From Tritrichomonas musculus (Eukaryota; Parabasalia; Tritrichomonadida; Tritrichomonadidae): a stretch of 64,000 bases of DNA. The stretch's first letter is position 1; every line of letters begins with the position of its first letter. Location: assembly GCA_039105265.1 (NCBI GenBank), contig JAPFFF010000019.1, positions 620,001-684,000 of the forward strand, written 5' to 3'. A program made the position numbers and the translations under genes. Below, piece after piece: positions 10,495 through 20,955 of this stretch. A model generated the notes under the pieces. The model saw only the letters and a program-made list of their open reading frames with translations. It was not told the DNA's origin and ran no database searches.

Positions 10495-12519
10495 TTTTTT
10501 TTTGAAAATTTTATATAAATCAATTTTAAATATTCTTTGAAAATTGAATTACAAATGGTTGTTTTTTTATTGAAAAATAATCAATACTCATTTATCAAAA
10601 AGTTTCTTAACATCGGATGCTGTTTGATTTTTTCTATAAATAATTTGAGAGAGAGAGCAGCCTTTTTATTCAATTTTTTTCGTTTTTGTTTTATTTTTTG
10701 AAAAAAAAAAATGGTAAAAAAGATGAAAACTAGCATTTTTATGCATCAATAAAATGATTTTCTTATGTTTTAAAGCTTATCTTCAACCAAAATATTTTCA
10801 AGTGATTCAGAAAAATTCAATTGCTCTGAAAATCTTTCCCCTCCAAAGTCGGACGTATATAGGTACCTCAAGTTCAGTCAAATCTTTACGAAATGGCCTG
10901 AAAGCAGAGTAGCACCCTTTTGGCATATGTCTTAACATATGGGCACCGAAAAAGGATGATTCAGACCTTCTAATTTTTTGGTACGAATTATTTGAGCTAC
11001 AAAGCTCGTCCTATCTTGTGAAGCCTCGGTATGTTATTTTATTGGATTAAACATGTGGAATGATAAGATTCTCTCTATTTTTCTTAGTTTTTATCAATTT
11101 TATTTTTTGGAAACTCGCAATATTAGGAGAACTCTCCTCGTTTTTTTCTCGATTCAAGGTTATCGCTTTCCCGCTCATAATTATTTTCGTACTATTCGTT
11201 TATTGTTTTCCTAACTTCTTTTCTATATTATAATCATTCTCGTTTTATAGCATCGATATTTCTCCAATGTTTTATTTTTAATAATCAATACGTCTAAACA
11301 AAAGCCGCAATTATTGATTTCTTTTCCACCACATTCCATTATAATTATAATTATCTTATAAGTTTTCATATAATATACAGATTTTTTCCAAATTCGTTAT
11401 CGAGCTATCCGATCTGAACCTATGATGCATATACCAACAAAAACCATTTATGAATGTTTTTATTATCATAATATTGTAAAGTAGTTGTTACTTAAAAAGA
11501 ATGTCAATTTTTTAAAAAGAAATTTCCTCAATTTTTTATTAGGACCTACATACTGCAAATACAAAGATATGTATTACCTTCTATAATATATACATATTTT
11601 TATATTAGAATTTACTCTGTTTTTACTTTCTGATAATAAATTGATCGTTTTCAAAGCAGTTCTTTGATAAAATATCATTGATGATTCAAAGTAAATCGAT
11701 TTTTTTTTTATTTATTTATTTCCAGCTTAAATTTAATAGAATATTTAAAGCAAACGCTAGTATTTTACTAAGATCAAAAAATATAAAATTTTGATTACAA
11801 ACGTCAAATTATTATTATTATGTTTACCTTCATTGAAGGTCCTTCAAGACTGCTATGTGTTAATATCAATGAAAATATTAAATTATTAATAAAATCTTAT
11901 TAAAAACTAATGTTTTTGATTGGTTTATTTAGCTTTTATGCTTCACAAATTCAATATATTTGATGAAATTAATACTAATATTTCCTTAAACGTTAAGAAT
12001 TATACTATTTTGATTAATAATTTATCAATAATAAATAAATATTAATTTTTCTTTTCGGTAAGAGGAGTTACAGGTAATATTTTTATTTTTCTAATATACT
12101 TTAAATATTCATTGTCTATTGTTTGGCATATCATTGTAAAGTAGTGATATTCACTCAATTATGAAAAATGTTTTATAAATTAATATATGTTTCAATCATA
12201 GTAATATAATTTTTCAAATTTTTATATACATGAATTCGAGAAAAATAAAAAAATTATATAAATATACATGTTTTAAGTGATGGTTTATGCAAATGATATT
12301 GGCAATTGTTTGATCGAATTATAATAAAATTTTTAAAAAATGAAATCTTGAGGAAAAAATTGATTATATAAAAAAAATAACAGCAAAAATGCAAAAAAGA
12401 AATTTATAATTATAAAATTTATAAGTAAAATTGAGATATATCAGCAATTTTTGGATCTTTTAATTTTTAATATACCGACAAAGTTATTTATTTGTTATAA
12501 AGATTAAATACTTCACAGC
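10495..12519. other. 2-kb gene-free interval
   Basis: This is one of the longest gene-free stretches in the window. It is strongly AT-rich with no ORF of coding character on either strand. A less AT-rich, stem-forming segment at about 10845-11040 is listed separately. The rest (11050-12519) shows only simple AT sequence. Confidence 0.5.
10845..11040. other. Candidate structured RNA segment, unidentified
   Basis: This segment stands out from the AT-rich surroundings by its higher GC and nested complementarity. GGCCTGAA (10895-10902) pairs with TTCAGACC (10960-10967) with one mismatch. CCTTTT (10916-10921) pairs with AAAAGG (10950-10955). CATATGT (10924-10930) pairs with ACATATG (10935-10941) around a CTTA loop. 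A further small stem lies at 10994-11007. No ORF explains it. I could not match it to U1-U6, SRP, RNase P/MRP or tRNA signatures on either strand, so the strand is left open. It may be an ncRNA gene or part of a repeat. Confidence 0.3.
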
Positions 12520-14028
12520 ATGTCAATTAAATACAATATCAATATAAGGTTGCCCACGAAATTCCAAAACTTCAGAAAAGATTTTCCTGTTTTTGACGAC
12601 TGTGTTATACAAATGAAATCGGGGAAACAATTTCGCTGTAATAGGATTTTTTTAGCCAAAAATTCAAAAGTGTTCTACAAATACTTTTTAGACCATCCAA
12701 AAACTAAGAATGAGTTTTTAGTTGATAATGTCATTGTTTTTGAGGTTTCAGATATTGATGATAATAGTATGGAAGATTTCTTGAATATGTTATATCACAA
12801 TTACATAAAACTTACAGTTTACAATATACCAAAATTATTAAAAATCGCCTCATCATACCAATTTACTGAAATTACTCCTATCTTGAGATCATTTTATTTA
12901 GATGCAGCTAATGACGAAACCCTCTTATATCTTGCTAAAGAATTCATTCAAAATGGTTTAGAATCTGAAGCCAAATGTCTTTCCCCATTAATTGCTAATC
13001 ACCTAATCAGAATTGAACAGCATGATGCAACTGAAAAATTTAAATGCGATGACATTTATAATGCACTTTCCCCTTCGATTTTTTCTGCAGTTTTAATAGA
13101 AAGAAATAAATTACAATCAAATAAAAAAATACCATCCAGGCAAGGTCCTCAACTATATTTATATAACTATGGTCCCTTTTCGAATGAAGTTACTTCGATT
13201 TGTTATATTGAAGATTATGTCAAATTAAAAGGACTGAAGAACTTAACATCCCAAGATAAAGAAGATTTGGCCTCAGTTATTGATTGGTCAAACCCTATTT
13301 CATATATTTATCTTACTGAATATCCTTGTGATTGGCTTCCAGCCAAATATGCAAGACCACTCTTATCAATCATTTTGAAAAAAAGAGTTTTACGTTTAAG
13401 AGATCTTAGCAAAGAAATTAAAAAATCCTCAGGAACAACATCTAGATGGTTTTTGATCTCATCTTTAAGATCAATTCAAAAAGGAGGATCATACAAAGAA
13501 CCACTTCCTGCGATTGAACTCATCAGAACCCTTGGTGGATTAGTTCCACCTTTTGATCCCGTAAAATATGGTTTACTTAATATAAAATCATCCAAGCCTC
13601 TCATTCGAACTAATCCTCCTGAAAATTCATTTATTCGTGACCCACATTCATACTTTATATCTAAAACGGAAGGTTCTACAATGCCATACATTGAATTTGA
13701 TCTTGGTCCACACATTTCATTCAAGCCTATAGAGTTTATACTTGACTCACGCGTTCGTTATTTGGATTCACAATTTTTCAAAAAGAAATCAGAGTACGCC
13801 AAAAACAAAGGACTTGTAGAATTTGTTGATGTGATATCATCAACGAAAGATAATGAGGAGACAACCATTAATCATTGTCCAATTCCAAAACCAGAATCAA
13901 ATGAAGGATCTCATGTAAATATTCCAGATTGCTCTAAAATGAAATTTGTTCTCAATGGAAAAACAAGTTCTCATTATAATATTTTCAGAGTCTCCACATT
14001 AGAAGTAATTGGAGAATTCTCATTTTAA
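12520..14028 (+). CDS. BTB/POZ-BACK-type protein with discoidin-like C-terminus
   Basis: The product has 502 residues. Residues ~15-115 are a BTB/POZ fold (FPVFDDCVIQMKSGKQFRCN, then RIFLAKNSKVFYKYF and MEDFLNMLYHNYIKL). A helical BACK-like region follows (ILRSFYLDAAND ... LAKEFIQNGLES). The C-terminal ~130 residues contain PYIEFDLGPHISFKPIEFIL and a terminal FRVSTLEVIGEF strand, which resembles the F5/8-type C (discoidin) fold attached to many protist BTB proteins. BTB-BACK proteins usually dimerise and act as cullin-3 adaptors or scaffolds. This one has no kelch repeats, so the discoidin-like part may take their place in binding. It is intronless, and TTCACAG lies just before the start codon. 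The BTB call is firm; the substrate is unknown. Confidence 0.8.
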   Translation: MSIKYNINIRLPTKFQNFRKDFPVFDDCVIQMKSGKQFRCNRIFLAKNSKVFYKYFLDHPKTKNEFLVDNVIVFEVSDIDDNSMEDFLNMLYHNYIKLTVYNIPKLLKIASSYQFTEITPILRSFYLDAANDETLLYLAKEFIQNGLESEAKCLSPLIANHLIRIEQHDATEKFKCDDIYNALSPSIFSAVLIERNKLQSNKKIPSRQGPQLYLYNYGPFSNEVTSICYIEDYVKLKGLKNLTSQDKEDLASVIDWSNPISYIYLTEYPCDWLPAKYARPLLSIILKKRVLRLRDLSKEIKKSSGTTSRWFLISSLRSIQKGGSYKEPLPAIELIRTLGGLVPPFDPVKYGLLNIKSSKPLIRTNPPENSFIRDPHSYFISKTEGSTMPYIEFDLGPHISFKPIEFILDSRVRYLDSQFFKKKSEYAKNKGLVEFVDVISSTKDNEETTINHCPIPKPESNEGSHVNIPDCSKMKFVLNGKTSSHYNIFRVSTLEVIGEFSF

Positions 14029-14413
14029 TAAATATTTTATATTTTAGAATAAATAATAAATAAGCCCAACTTTAATTAAAAAAAATAAAAAATCGATCTT
14101 AATATCAATATTTTTCTCGAATATTTGGAAAGAAGCTAAGATTACGATTAGGCTTGTTATTCTCCGATTCTCGAGATCGATAATTGATTAACTTTTTGAT
14201 ATCAATGCATAAATATGCACAGATTCTCGAGATCGATTTCAGAGATCGAGAATTATTTTTCTTAGCTTTTGATATCAGAATTTTCAATTAAACTTTTTGA
14301 TAAATATATGATCGTAATACATTCTCAAATATTTCATAAAAAAGAATGTATTTTTTGATTTTAATCTTAAAATAAACATCAATACATTCAATTATTTATT
14401 TTCAAATATTTTA

Positions 14414-14442
14414 AATTCTCGTTCGGCCACTTTTTGAAGGCC
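14414..14442. repeat. Left inverted repeat of the recombinase element
   Basis: It reads aattctcgt-tcggc-cactttttgaaggcc. Allowing a 2-base length difference in the centre, it is the reverse complement of 15533-15559. It contains the CACTTTTTGAA motif. Confidence 0.65.
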
Positions 14443-14540
14443 TATAAACATTAAAATATTTTACCTAGCTTTTTCAATTAAAATAATAAAAAAAATTTTT
14501 TTGAGAGAAAATAAATATGTCATTAACTTTTTGTTTACTT

Positions 14541-15455
14541 TTATAAGTTTGATAATTTTTGAGCAATTTCTTGTCCAGCATAATTCATATCAACTGAAAC
14601 GTAACGAATATAGGCAGAAGACTTCCACCTTCCATGTGCCTTAATGATATAGTCAGGTGTACCTTTTTGGCCGCAATGATATGCACCACCTCTTCTGAAA
14701 GAGTGCCAACTGTACGATTGGTAATCAGCAATACCTATTTGACGTAAAATAACTTGTAAATGCGATCGTAAAGCATGCTCTTTAACATGACAAATATTAT
14801 CTTCATCATTCAGTCCTTCAAGTACATCAATATATTTTATAGGACAGAATATCGTATCAGTGTAATAAACGTACGTTTTACTTCCACGGCCAAATTGGTC
14901 TGTTTTTGATGAATTTATTGAAATTGATAAAAGTTTATTTTCATCAGAAATTTGGATGTCTTTTTTTTTTAAATTGAGTAGTTCTGAAATTCTTAAAAAC
15001 GCTGTAAAAGACAAAGTCATATATAAAAAAAAGACTCTATTATCTAATTGGTTTAATGGGAATTCTTTAGAAATGGCTTCAAACCAGCCAATTTCAAAAG
15101 GGAGTTTGGCATTTGGACAAAAACTACCTAATAAACGTCTTCTTAAACCACTTTTAAAGTTTTTGAAAGTAATATCTTTTGTGAGATTTGGCAAATTGTT
15201 TTGCTGGAAATAATTGCTGAAACCAGTAATATAGCCAATTAAAGTATTGAATTTTCTATTTTTATTTTTATATTGAAACATTATGAATCCTTTCATTTTA
15301 TCGATATCTATAGGATATGCATCCTTGTCTAAACTTGTCATAACTTTTTCATAACTGCGTATTCTAGAGTTGTAGCATTCTTTTGAAGCTTTTGAAAGAT
15401 TTTCGGAAGAAATTTCATCTGCTAATTCCATGAGTTCGTCCCAATCAACTTCCAT
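14541..15455 (-). CDS. Tyrosine recombinase / integrase
   Basis: The product has 304 residues, intact and without introns. Residues ~15-105 form an N-terminal helical core-binding (SAM-like) domain, and ~115-300 the catalytic domain. Catalytic residues visible in order are R155 (AFLRISELLNL), K184 (SSKTDQFG), H251 and R254 (WHSFRRGGA), H274 with W277 (KAHGRWKSS) and the nucleophile at Y285 or Y282 (SSAYIRYV). This is the complete R-K-HxxR-H/W-Y set. Family members cut and rejoin DNA through a 3'-phosphotyrosine. HSFRRGGA and GRWKSSAY are typical of eukaryotic YR transposons such as Cryptons rather than XerC/D. A CTTTTTGAA motif begins 22 nt upstream of the start. Alternatives are a domesticated YR gene or the remnant of a larger YR element. 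Confidence 0.85.
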   Translation of the reverse strand: MEVDWDELMELADEISSENLSKASKECYNSRIRSYEKVMTSLDKDAYPIDIDKMKGFIMFQYKNKNRKFNTLIGYITGFSNYFQQNNLPNLTKDITFKNFKSGLRRRLLGSFCPNAKLPFEIGWFEAISKEFPLNQLDNRVFFLYMTLSFTAFLRISELLNLKKKDIQISDENKLLSISINSSKTDQFGRGSKTYVYYTDTIFCPIKYIDVLEGLNDEDNICHVKEHALRSHLQVILRQIGIADYQSYSWHSFRRGGAYHCGQKGTPDYIIKAHGRWKSSAYIRYVSVDMNYAGQEIAQKLSNL

Positions 15456-15532
15456 CTCAAAAATAATTGTTTTTTATTCAAAAAGTTTAAAAATTTTTTT
15501 TATCTACTTATTTTGAATACATAGCAACGGAC

Positions 15533-15559
15533 GGCCTTCAAAAAGTGTCCACGAGAATT
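15533..15559. repeat. Right inverted repeat of the recombinase element
   Basis: It reads ggccttcaaaaagtg-tcc-acgagaatt, the inverted partner of 14414-14442. It abuts the 28-bp hairpin at 15560. Confidence 0.65.
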
Positions 15560-15618
15560 GAAAATTTCCGCCATCACTTTTTGAGACGAAGTCTCAAAAA
15601 GTGATGGCGGAAATTTTC
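15560..15618. repeat. Perfect 28-bp inverted repeat (hairpin, 3-nt loop)
   Basis: The left arm 15560-15587 (gaaaatttccgccatcac...) and right arm 15591-15618 are perfect reverse complements around GAA. The arms contain CACTTTTTGAGAC. It lies about 105 bp upstream of the recombinase start. It could be a recombination or regulatory site of the element, or a terminator-like hairpin. Confidence 0.85.
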
Positions 15619-16420
15619 TAAATCACTAATACCAATTACAAAAGAAGATTAATCTGTTTGAGATCTCGAGATCTTGGTAACTGATATCAAGTTTACAATT
15701 ATTTTTATATCACATTTCATATCTGATATCTTGATAATCGATAATCTCGATATCAGATTTCTAAACTGATAATCGGGCATCAGATGTAAAAAAGTGACGT
15801 TTTTTATATCGATTCTCAAAATAACAAGTCTAGACGCATAAAAAAGAGTTTAAATTTATAATTTAATGGTATAAGGTTGTTTTAGACGTTAATTTACTTC
15901 TGGACTTAACGATCATGGTTCACCAAATTGATGAAAAGCATGGTCAATAAAAATCAACTCTATGCAAAGACTACAGCCAAAAATGTACTGTTTTTGTATT
16001 AATCTCTTTTGTTCTTTCTTTTGTCTTTTGTTTTTGATTTCATCATCTAAATTTTTTTAATTAATTTTGATATCTAAATTCAGGCAAAGGAATCACTAAA
16101 AAGAATTTTCATGTCGTTAATTTGATCTTATAAAATGATCGATAAATAGACTTCACTTTTTGTACCAACCTTGTTCTACAAAGAACGATAGAAAAAATAC
16201 AAGGTTTGTACAATGTATTTTTTATTGAAAATATTGAATACATAAAATAATCATATCTCTGAAAAAAGATAATATACTAAATAATTTTTTGTGAATAAAT
16301 AAAATAGCAATTAAATTATTTTATAAAATCATTTTTGTAAAAGTAAAATGCAATTTTTAAAAATCATTTTTTGTAATCTTTACTTTTTGTATATACAATG
16401 TAATTACACAGGACGATAGA

Positions 16421-16448
16421 AATTACATATGTAAATACATATGTAATT
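16421..16448. repeat. 28-bp palindrome
   Basis: Arms of 13 bp (AATTACATATGTA) are separated by AA and match perfectly. It lies in gene-free DNA. Confidence 0.8.
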
Positions 16449-16920
16449 TTCCGTTAATTTTTTTCTTTGAAAAATATTTTTATCTTCAAAAATTTAATCA
16501 ATTAAAATAAATAAAGCATGAATATAAAGCAGAAATAATTTTTTTTCATTTATTATTGCTAATAAATTATTAAAACTTTGATATTTCTTTGATCATTCTT
16601 TTGATGGTGTAAAATGGCACTTTATATTTATTATAAAATTCTGATTTTATTTCGACTTATTATGATTGGACAAATCGTTTTGATTTATTTATTCGATGTA
16701 TTTGAATTATTTTATAATAGTACCGATGTACAAAACCTTTTTTTCTATGATATTTTGCTTCTAATTATATCTATCAGATATAATCATCTGCAATAGCATA
16801 GTTTTTTGATCAAAATTAGCAAGATTTAATGAAAAATAGTTTTTATCTTTAGATTATGAATAAAAATATTGTTTTAAACATAAATAACTGATTTACATCA
16901 AAATTTTTGATTTTATAAAA

Positions 16921-16979
16921 AGTTACGTTAAAATGTTACGTTGATAAAAAATGTGATGTAAAAAAAGTAAAGATTAATT
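16921..16979 (+). repeat. Dispersed repeat, copy 1
   Basis: It contains gttacgtt, then TGTGATGTAAAAAAAGTAAAG. The same word order recurs at 17287-17340 and 20296-20345, always on the plus strand. Confidence 0.5.
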
Positions 16980-17286
16980 TTTTGTAAAGGTGAAATGATT
17001 GACCATTTTATAAAAAGCATATAATCACTCTGTGAGCAAACCAATTCACATTACTCAAGATTTCTAGATTATTTACTATTATAATATTGTTTTATAAACT
17101 TTTAATTTCTTTTTAACATATAAAACCAATACTAAAAAGCGATTATATAAAATATAAACTTAAGCGCCTCAAAATTTTAATTTTATCTGTTCATTGATTT
17201 TTTTGATAACATTTAATTTGAAAACTTGATATTTTTACCAAAAACATGCAAATACAACAACAAAAATAGGGATTAAAGAATATAAA

Positions 17287-17340
17287 CGTTAAGAAGTTAC
17301 GTTAAGGATTTTGTGATGTGAAAAAGTAAAGGCTATCGAT
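17287..17340 (+). repeat. Dispersed repeat, copy 2
   Basis: It contains gttacgttaagg, then TTGTGATGTGAAAAAGTAAAG, followed by gctatcgat. It matches copies 1 and 3. Confidence 0.5.
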
Positions 17341-17784
17341 AAATTAACTTTTTAATGGAGAGAAACAAATTGCCAGAATTAGATTTCGAGAATCAGTTTT
17401 GCAAGAATGAAATATCGTGAATCAGCTTTATTAGAAATAAATAACCGGAGACAGATAGCCAGAATAAGCTTTACCAGAAATAGGAAGACAGAATCAAGAA
17501 ATAATGATTCAAAAACCAGAATCAAAAAAGTAAAAATAAAGAAATTCTGATCAGGAAACTATTATCAAAAAGCAAAGATAAAGCTAATTCTGAATATTTT
17601 GTATTTGAAAAATGTATATGAAAAGCCCCCATATTTTTTTTGAATGAAAAAAAATCGTATCTTGATCGTTTTATTTCTAAAATCCCATATTTTATCAATT
17701 ATATAACCTCGCCATTTCTACAAGACAATTAATTATACTCATTACCTTACAAAAATGCGAGCGCTGAATGTGTAATACTAATAT

Positions 17785-17855
17785 AACACCACTACATACC
17801 ACTACTAAATATCACCACTACAAAACGCCTAATACAAATTAAACACCACTACATT
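17785..17855. repeat. Degenerate CACCACTACA short repeats
   Basis: Four near-copies of (A)CACCACTACA occur in about 70 bp next to the transposase relic. They may be subterminal repeats of that transposon or simple sequence. Confidence 0.4.
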
Positions 17856-17949
17856 ATTATGCAGACAATAAGTTCTAATTAAGCAAAAATGTTATGTCTG
17901 GGGGCCTTTTAGGACGCACAACCTAACGTATGCTACTGCATGGCTACAA

Positions 17950-19210
17950 AAAACAATAAAGTCATCTCCTACTTATTGAAATGCTTTAACCACTTATCAA
18001 ATATAAATGTTGTAAATCAGTTTACTGTCTCGGTTTTTTCAGATGTTTCTCCTAGCTTACAAGATTTAAATAATCTAATGGATGTTTTGAGTAAAGTTGG
18101 TTGTTTCTTATTTCTTGTAAAAGGAGAAAGCATATTTCGTTTTGGTTGAGACTCAATAAAAGCATTCACTTGGATTCCAAAGATATCAAAGAAAATAATA
18201 GATTACTCAACATTTTTCCAATTGTTAATTAAAAATGAAACCTTGATTGTAAACTTATTAACTTAGTTTTTGTTATTTTTGCCTTGAGTGATGCAGCTAC
18301 TCTAACATCGAAAAGTTGAAGTACATGAGTACAATATAATGGTAATGTAATAGCTTTTGAATTTATCCTTGACGAATGATTATCAAGGATAAGTACTGCT
18401 TTTAGCTCTCTTATTTCTGATGGAAGTGATGCTCTTATTAAATATAATTCGCTAATGAAGTGGATTCACAATGATGCAAATAATGTAGCAGCTATCCATC
18501 AATTGTCTTGTTTTGATAAATAAGCATCAAAATCTGCCAAAAATGGAAAATGAAGTTGTTCTATATGATGCAAAATAATAAATGGTTTCATTTGTTTGTC
18601 TATTGGATTGTAGGCGAACATAGTAGTTATATGAGATGTCGACAATCTTTTCTTTGATTCATATACGTCTATATCTTTTCACGCCAGAACTTTAAACTAG
18701 AGAGCTTGTATGTGAAGATTCGTCGGCATTCCACAATAAATGAGGATTTGTGTTTTCAAAAATATGCTTGTTATTATGATAAAAATTTCTAACAGTAGCA
18801 ACATTACACTTTTTTTCTTTTCTGATCTTCGATAGAAACAGGTGTTTTAATTACAATGTTGGTGGTTTTTGCAAAATAATTTATCAAAGAGCTAGAAGGA
18901 GCATATGGAATTAAATTTTCTATTAAATTATCATAAGATTTGAATTTATGTCATAAATTTTATGATCAACATTAATTAATAAACGAATTAATTGACAAGC
19001 TTTTTAGTATCTTTACTTTCGAAGTTCAATTGCAAGCGGCACAACTTCAATTGTTTTTGCCCAATTTATATCCATTGCCCTTTTCTCAATTTCACTTATA
19101 AGATAACTTTCATCAATATCTTCTAAGTAATTTTGGGCCGCTTCTTTTTGATGGGCTTGGCTGCCATCAATTCCCTCTAAGAGTTTGCATAATTGAAACA
19201 TATACACCAG
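17950..19210 (-). pseudogene. Decayed DDE_1 (pogo/Tc1-mariner-type) transposase
   Basis: Read in shifting frames on the minus strand, the segment gives a recognisable DDE_1 transposase order. At 19013-19207 is the start of the domain (DGSQAHQKEAAQNYLEDI ... INWAKTIEVVPLAIELRK). Near 18700-18735 is NPHLLWNADESSHTS with the first catalytic Asp. Then come ITTMFAYNPIDKQMKPFIIL, IRASLPSEIRELKAVLIL-DNHSSRIN near 18360-18410 with the second catalytic Asp, and CTHVLQLFDVRVAASLK. The C-terminal part (QPKRNMLSPFTRNKKQPTLL) maps near 18055-18150. Several stops and at least one frame change interrupt it, so it is a dead DNA transposon. I did not find its terminal repeats. Related decayed coding continues near 19390-19640. 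Confidence 0.75.
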
Positions 19211-19389
19211 ATTTGTTTATTTTATATTTTGTACATATATCTGAAATTGAACTGCCATTAGCTTTCTATAATAAAATTTATTGATTCTGTTTCAAACCAA
19301 GAATCAAACCAAGAATTACTTCAATAAAGTTTCCTTACAGATCAGCATACAGGTTTTGAGTTACTTCAATCCATACAAGGATTTAAACT

Positions 19390-19640
19390 TTTCTTTTGTT
19401 ATGTGCTAATAATTAAATTGTTTGGAGCACGTTCATCAATCTCAATCTTGGTAAGAGAAATCCTCTTCTGTAAATCAGAAAGAGAATTTACAATATTTTG
19501 AAATTGGCTAATTGGCTAATTGCTTGACTCCAACCTTGCAAGACTTCCAAAAGAATCTTTGCCAAGTAGCAAGGAAAGAAGTGGAATGTCTGAGGCAAAA
19601 GAAAAGTTTGGTGTAAAATGATTATTAGTCTACAGTTATT
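19390..19640 (-). pseudogene. Decayed coding fragment upstream of the transposase relic
   Basis: On the minus strand this gives FTPNFSFASDIPLLSLLLGK ... NSLSDLQKRISLTKIEIDER, then APNNLIIST and a stop, with one interruption. The composition looks coding rather than random for this AT level, and it ends about 180 bp before the transposase fragment. I do not recognise the family. It may belong to the same transposon or to another decayed gene. Confidence 0.4.
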
Positions 19641-20295
19641 GTTTAATGCTGAAATAGAAGATTGAGATTGTTGTTGAAAATGTGGATATTGCTGAAAATT
19701 AATAAAATGGAATTCTGAGGATTACAATTGAATATTACTGGAAATTATTACTGAGAAATGCTAAAGATTATCGCATTTGTAAGGTTATTTGCATGTAATA
19801 AAGCTTTTCATAATAATTAATATAAATAAAACATCATCTTCTTGAATAGTTAAGCTAAAAAATGATATCAATCAGATTTAATCCTTTCAGAATGGAACGA
19901 TTATAAAATATTGCTCATTCAATTTCATTGGAAAAGATTCACATGCTTGTAAAAATGCTTTGAAATTGGACTAATTGTAAGCCTTGGTTTTTGTATTTAC
20001 AATTGTATTCAACTTGTCCGTTAAAAAATTATAATTGTAATAACAATTGTAAATCCGTTATTTTCTCGATATTAGTTTTTTATTTTTATCTTGATCTACA
20101 ATTTTTTTATATTTTCATCTTCTCAAAATTGAAAGATATGGTATTTTTAAAAAAATAATTTGTCCCTACTTATCGTTCTACTTTCTGAAGACTCATAGAA
20201 AATTTGAATTAAAACTCTCAATTTTTTTTGTGAATAAGGTAATAATTAAAAAACTTAGTTTACTACATCTCAAAAAATCGTTATTTTATGAAAAA
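19641..20295. other. AT-rich spacer without recognisable genes
   Basis: No ORF, RNA or repeat stands out here. Only simple AT-rich sequence is seen between the transposase relic and the dispersed repeat before the hAT element. Confidence 0.45.
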
Positions 20296-20345
20296 AAACG
20301 TTAAAAAGACGTTTTTAGTATTTGTGATGTAAAAAAAATAAGGCC
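20296..20345 (+). repeat. Dispersed repeat, copy 3
   Basis: It contains aaacgttaaaaagacg, then TTGTGATGTAAAAAAAATAAGG. It lies about 20 bp outside the left target duplication of the hAT element. Confidence 0.45.
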
Positions 20346-20371
20346 TTAACTCATTGACAATGAGTCATTGT

Positions 20372-20924
20372 CAGGGATACCAAAAGGGCAGCCCAGGCAA
20401 TCTCGGGCAAATAAACGGTCTCCGCCTGATGAAGCGCTCGAATCTCGTTTCGGGCAATATACGTTAAGAATAATAAATTTTTTTAGCACTTTTTTGTGCC
20501 CTAGAAAAAAAATCGTTTGAGCCCGTAATCTCTGGAAATGATTTTTGGAGAATCGTATTTTTCTACACCACTTTTTGAAAACTTTTTAACTTTTTGAATA
20601 CTTTTTTATACATTTTTTATTCAATTTTTGCTAAATAATACAAAAATAAATAGTTCAAATGGCTTCCCGATTCATCCAGCAATTCAAGGAACCAGATTCG
20701 GCTTCGCGCAGCCCTGTAGTGATCACTGGTGCGTATATTCCTGAAAAATAACGTAAAAATAAAAAAAAATTATATCAAAAAAAGCAAATAGTGAAAATTT
20801 TACGGAAGAATATAAATATTCGATTTTTTTGGTTAATTTTCTTAACAGAGTAAGTTAAATTTCACCTTAAGATGGTGGTTTTTTACTTTCCATGAGTAGC
20901 TACTCATGGATAGAAAAACCATTC

Positions 20925-20955
<31 letters not shown>

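Larger units (their letters stand above)
14090..15800. mobile_element. Tyrosine-recombinase element (Crypton-like DNA transposon candidate)
   Basis: One ORF for a tyrosine recombinase (14541-15455) is bracketed by imperfect inverted repeats. The left copy is 14414-14442 and the right 15533-15559; both read aattctcgt .. cactttttgaaggcc pointing inward. Outside them lie clusters of the palindromic words TCTCGAGATC and GATATC (14160-14280 on the left, 15660-15775 on the right). The right side also has a perfect 28-bp hairpin (15560-15618). No reverse transcriptase, capsid or DDE gene is visible. The outer limits are approximate because no target duplication was found. Confidence 0.6.
15801..17780. 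other. AT-rich intergenic DNA with dispersed repeats and palindromes
   Basis: There is no gene of coding character. Features seen are a palindrome at 16421-16448 (aattacatatgta-aa-tacatatgtaatt), two copies of a dispersed TGTGATGTRAAAAA repeat (16921-16979 and 17287-17340), and a loosely repeated AGAATCAG.TTT.CAGAA pattern at about 17370-17530. Short ORFs here, such as one near 16614-16796, are low-complexity and unlikely to be genes. Confidence 0.5.

Noticed and set aside
10845-11040. Assignment as U6, SRP RNA or RNase P/MRP RNA
   Set aside because: I could not find ACAGAGA, the SRP GNRA-plus-GGAGCA helix 8 pattern, or the CR-I/CR-V pair on either strand.
14105-14287. 60-codon minus-strand ORF in the left flank of the recombinase element
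   Set aside because: It runs through the TCTCGAGATC/GATATC palindromes and has no coding character.
16614-16796. 60-codon hydrophobic ORF
   Set aside because: It is Ile/Leu/Tyr-rich low complexity expected by chance in AT-rich DNA, with no conserved pattern or gene-like context.
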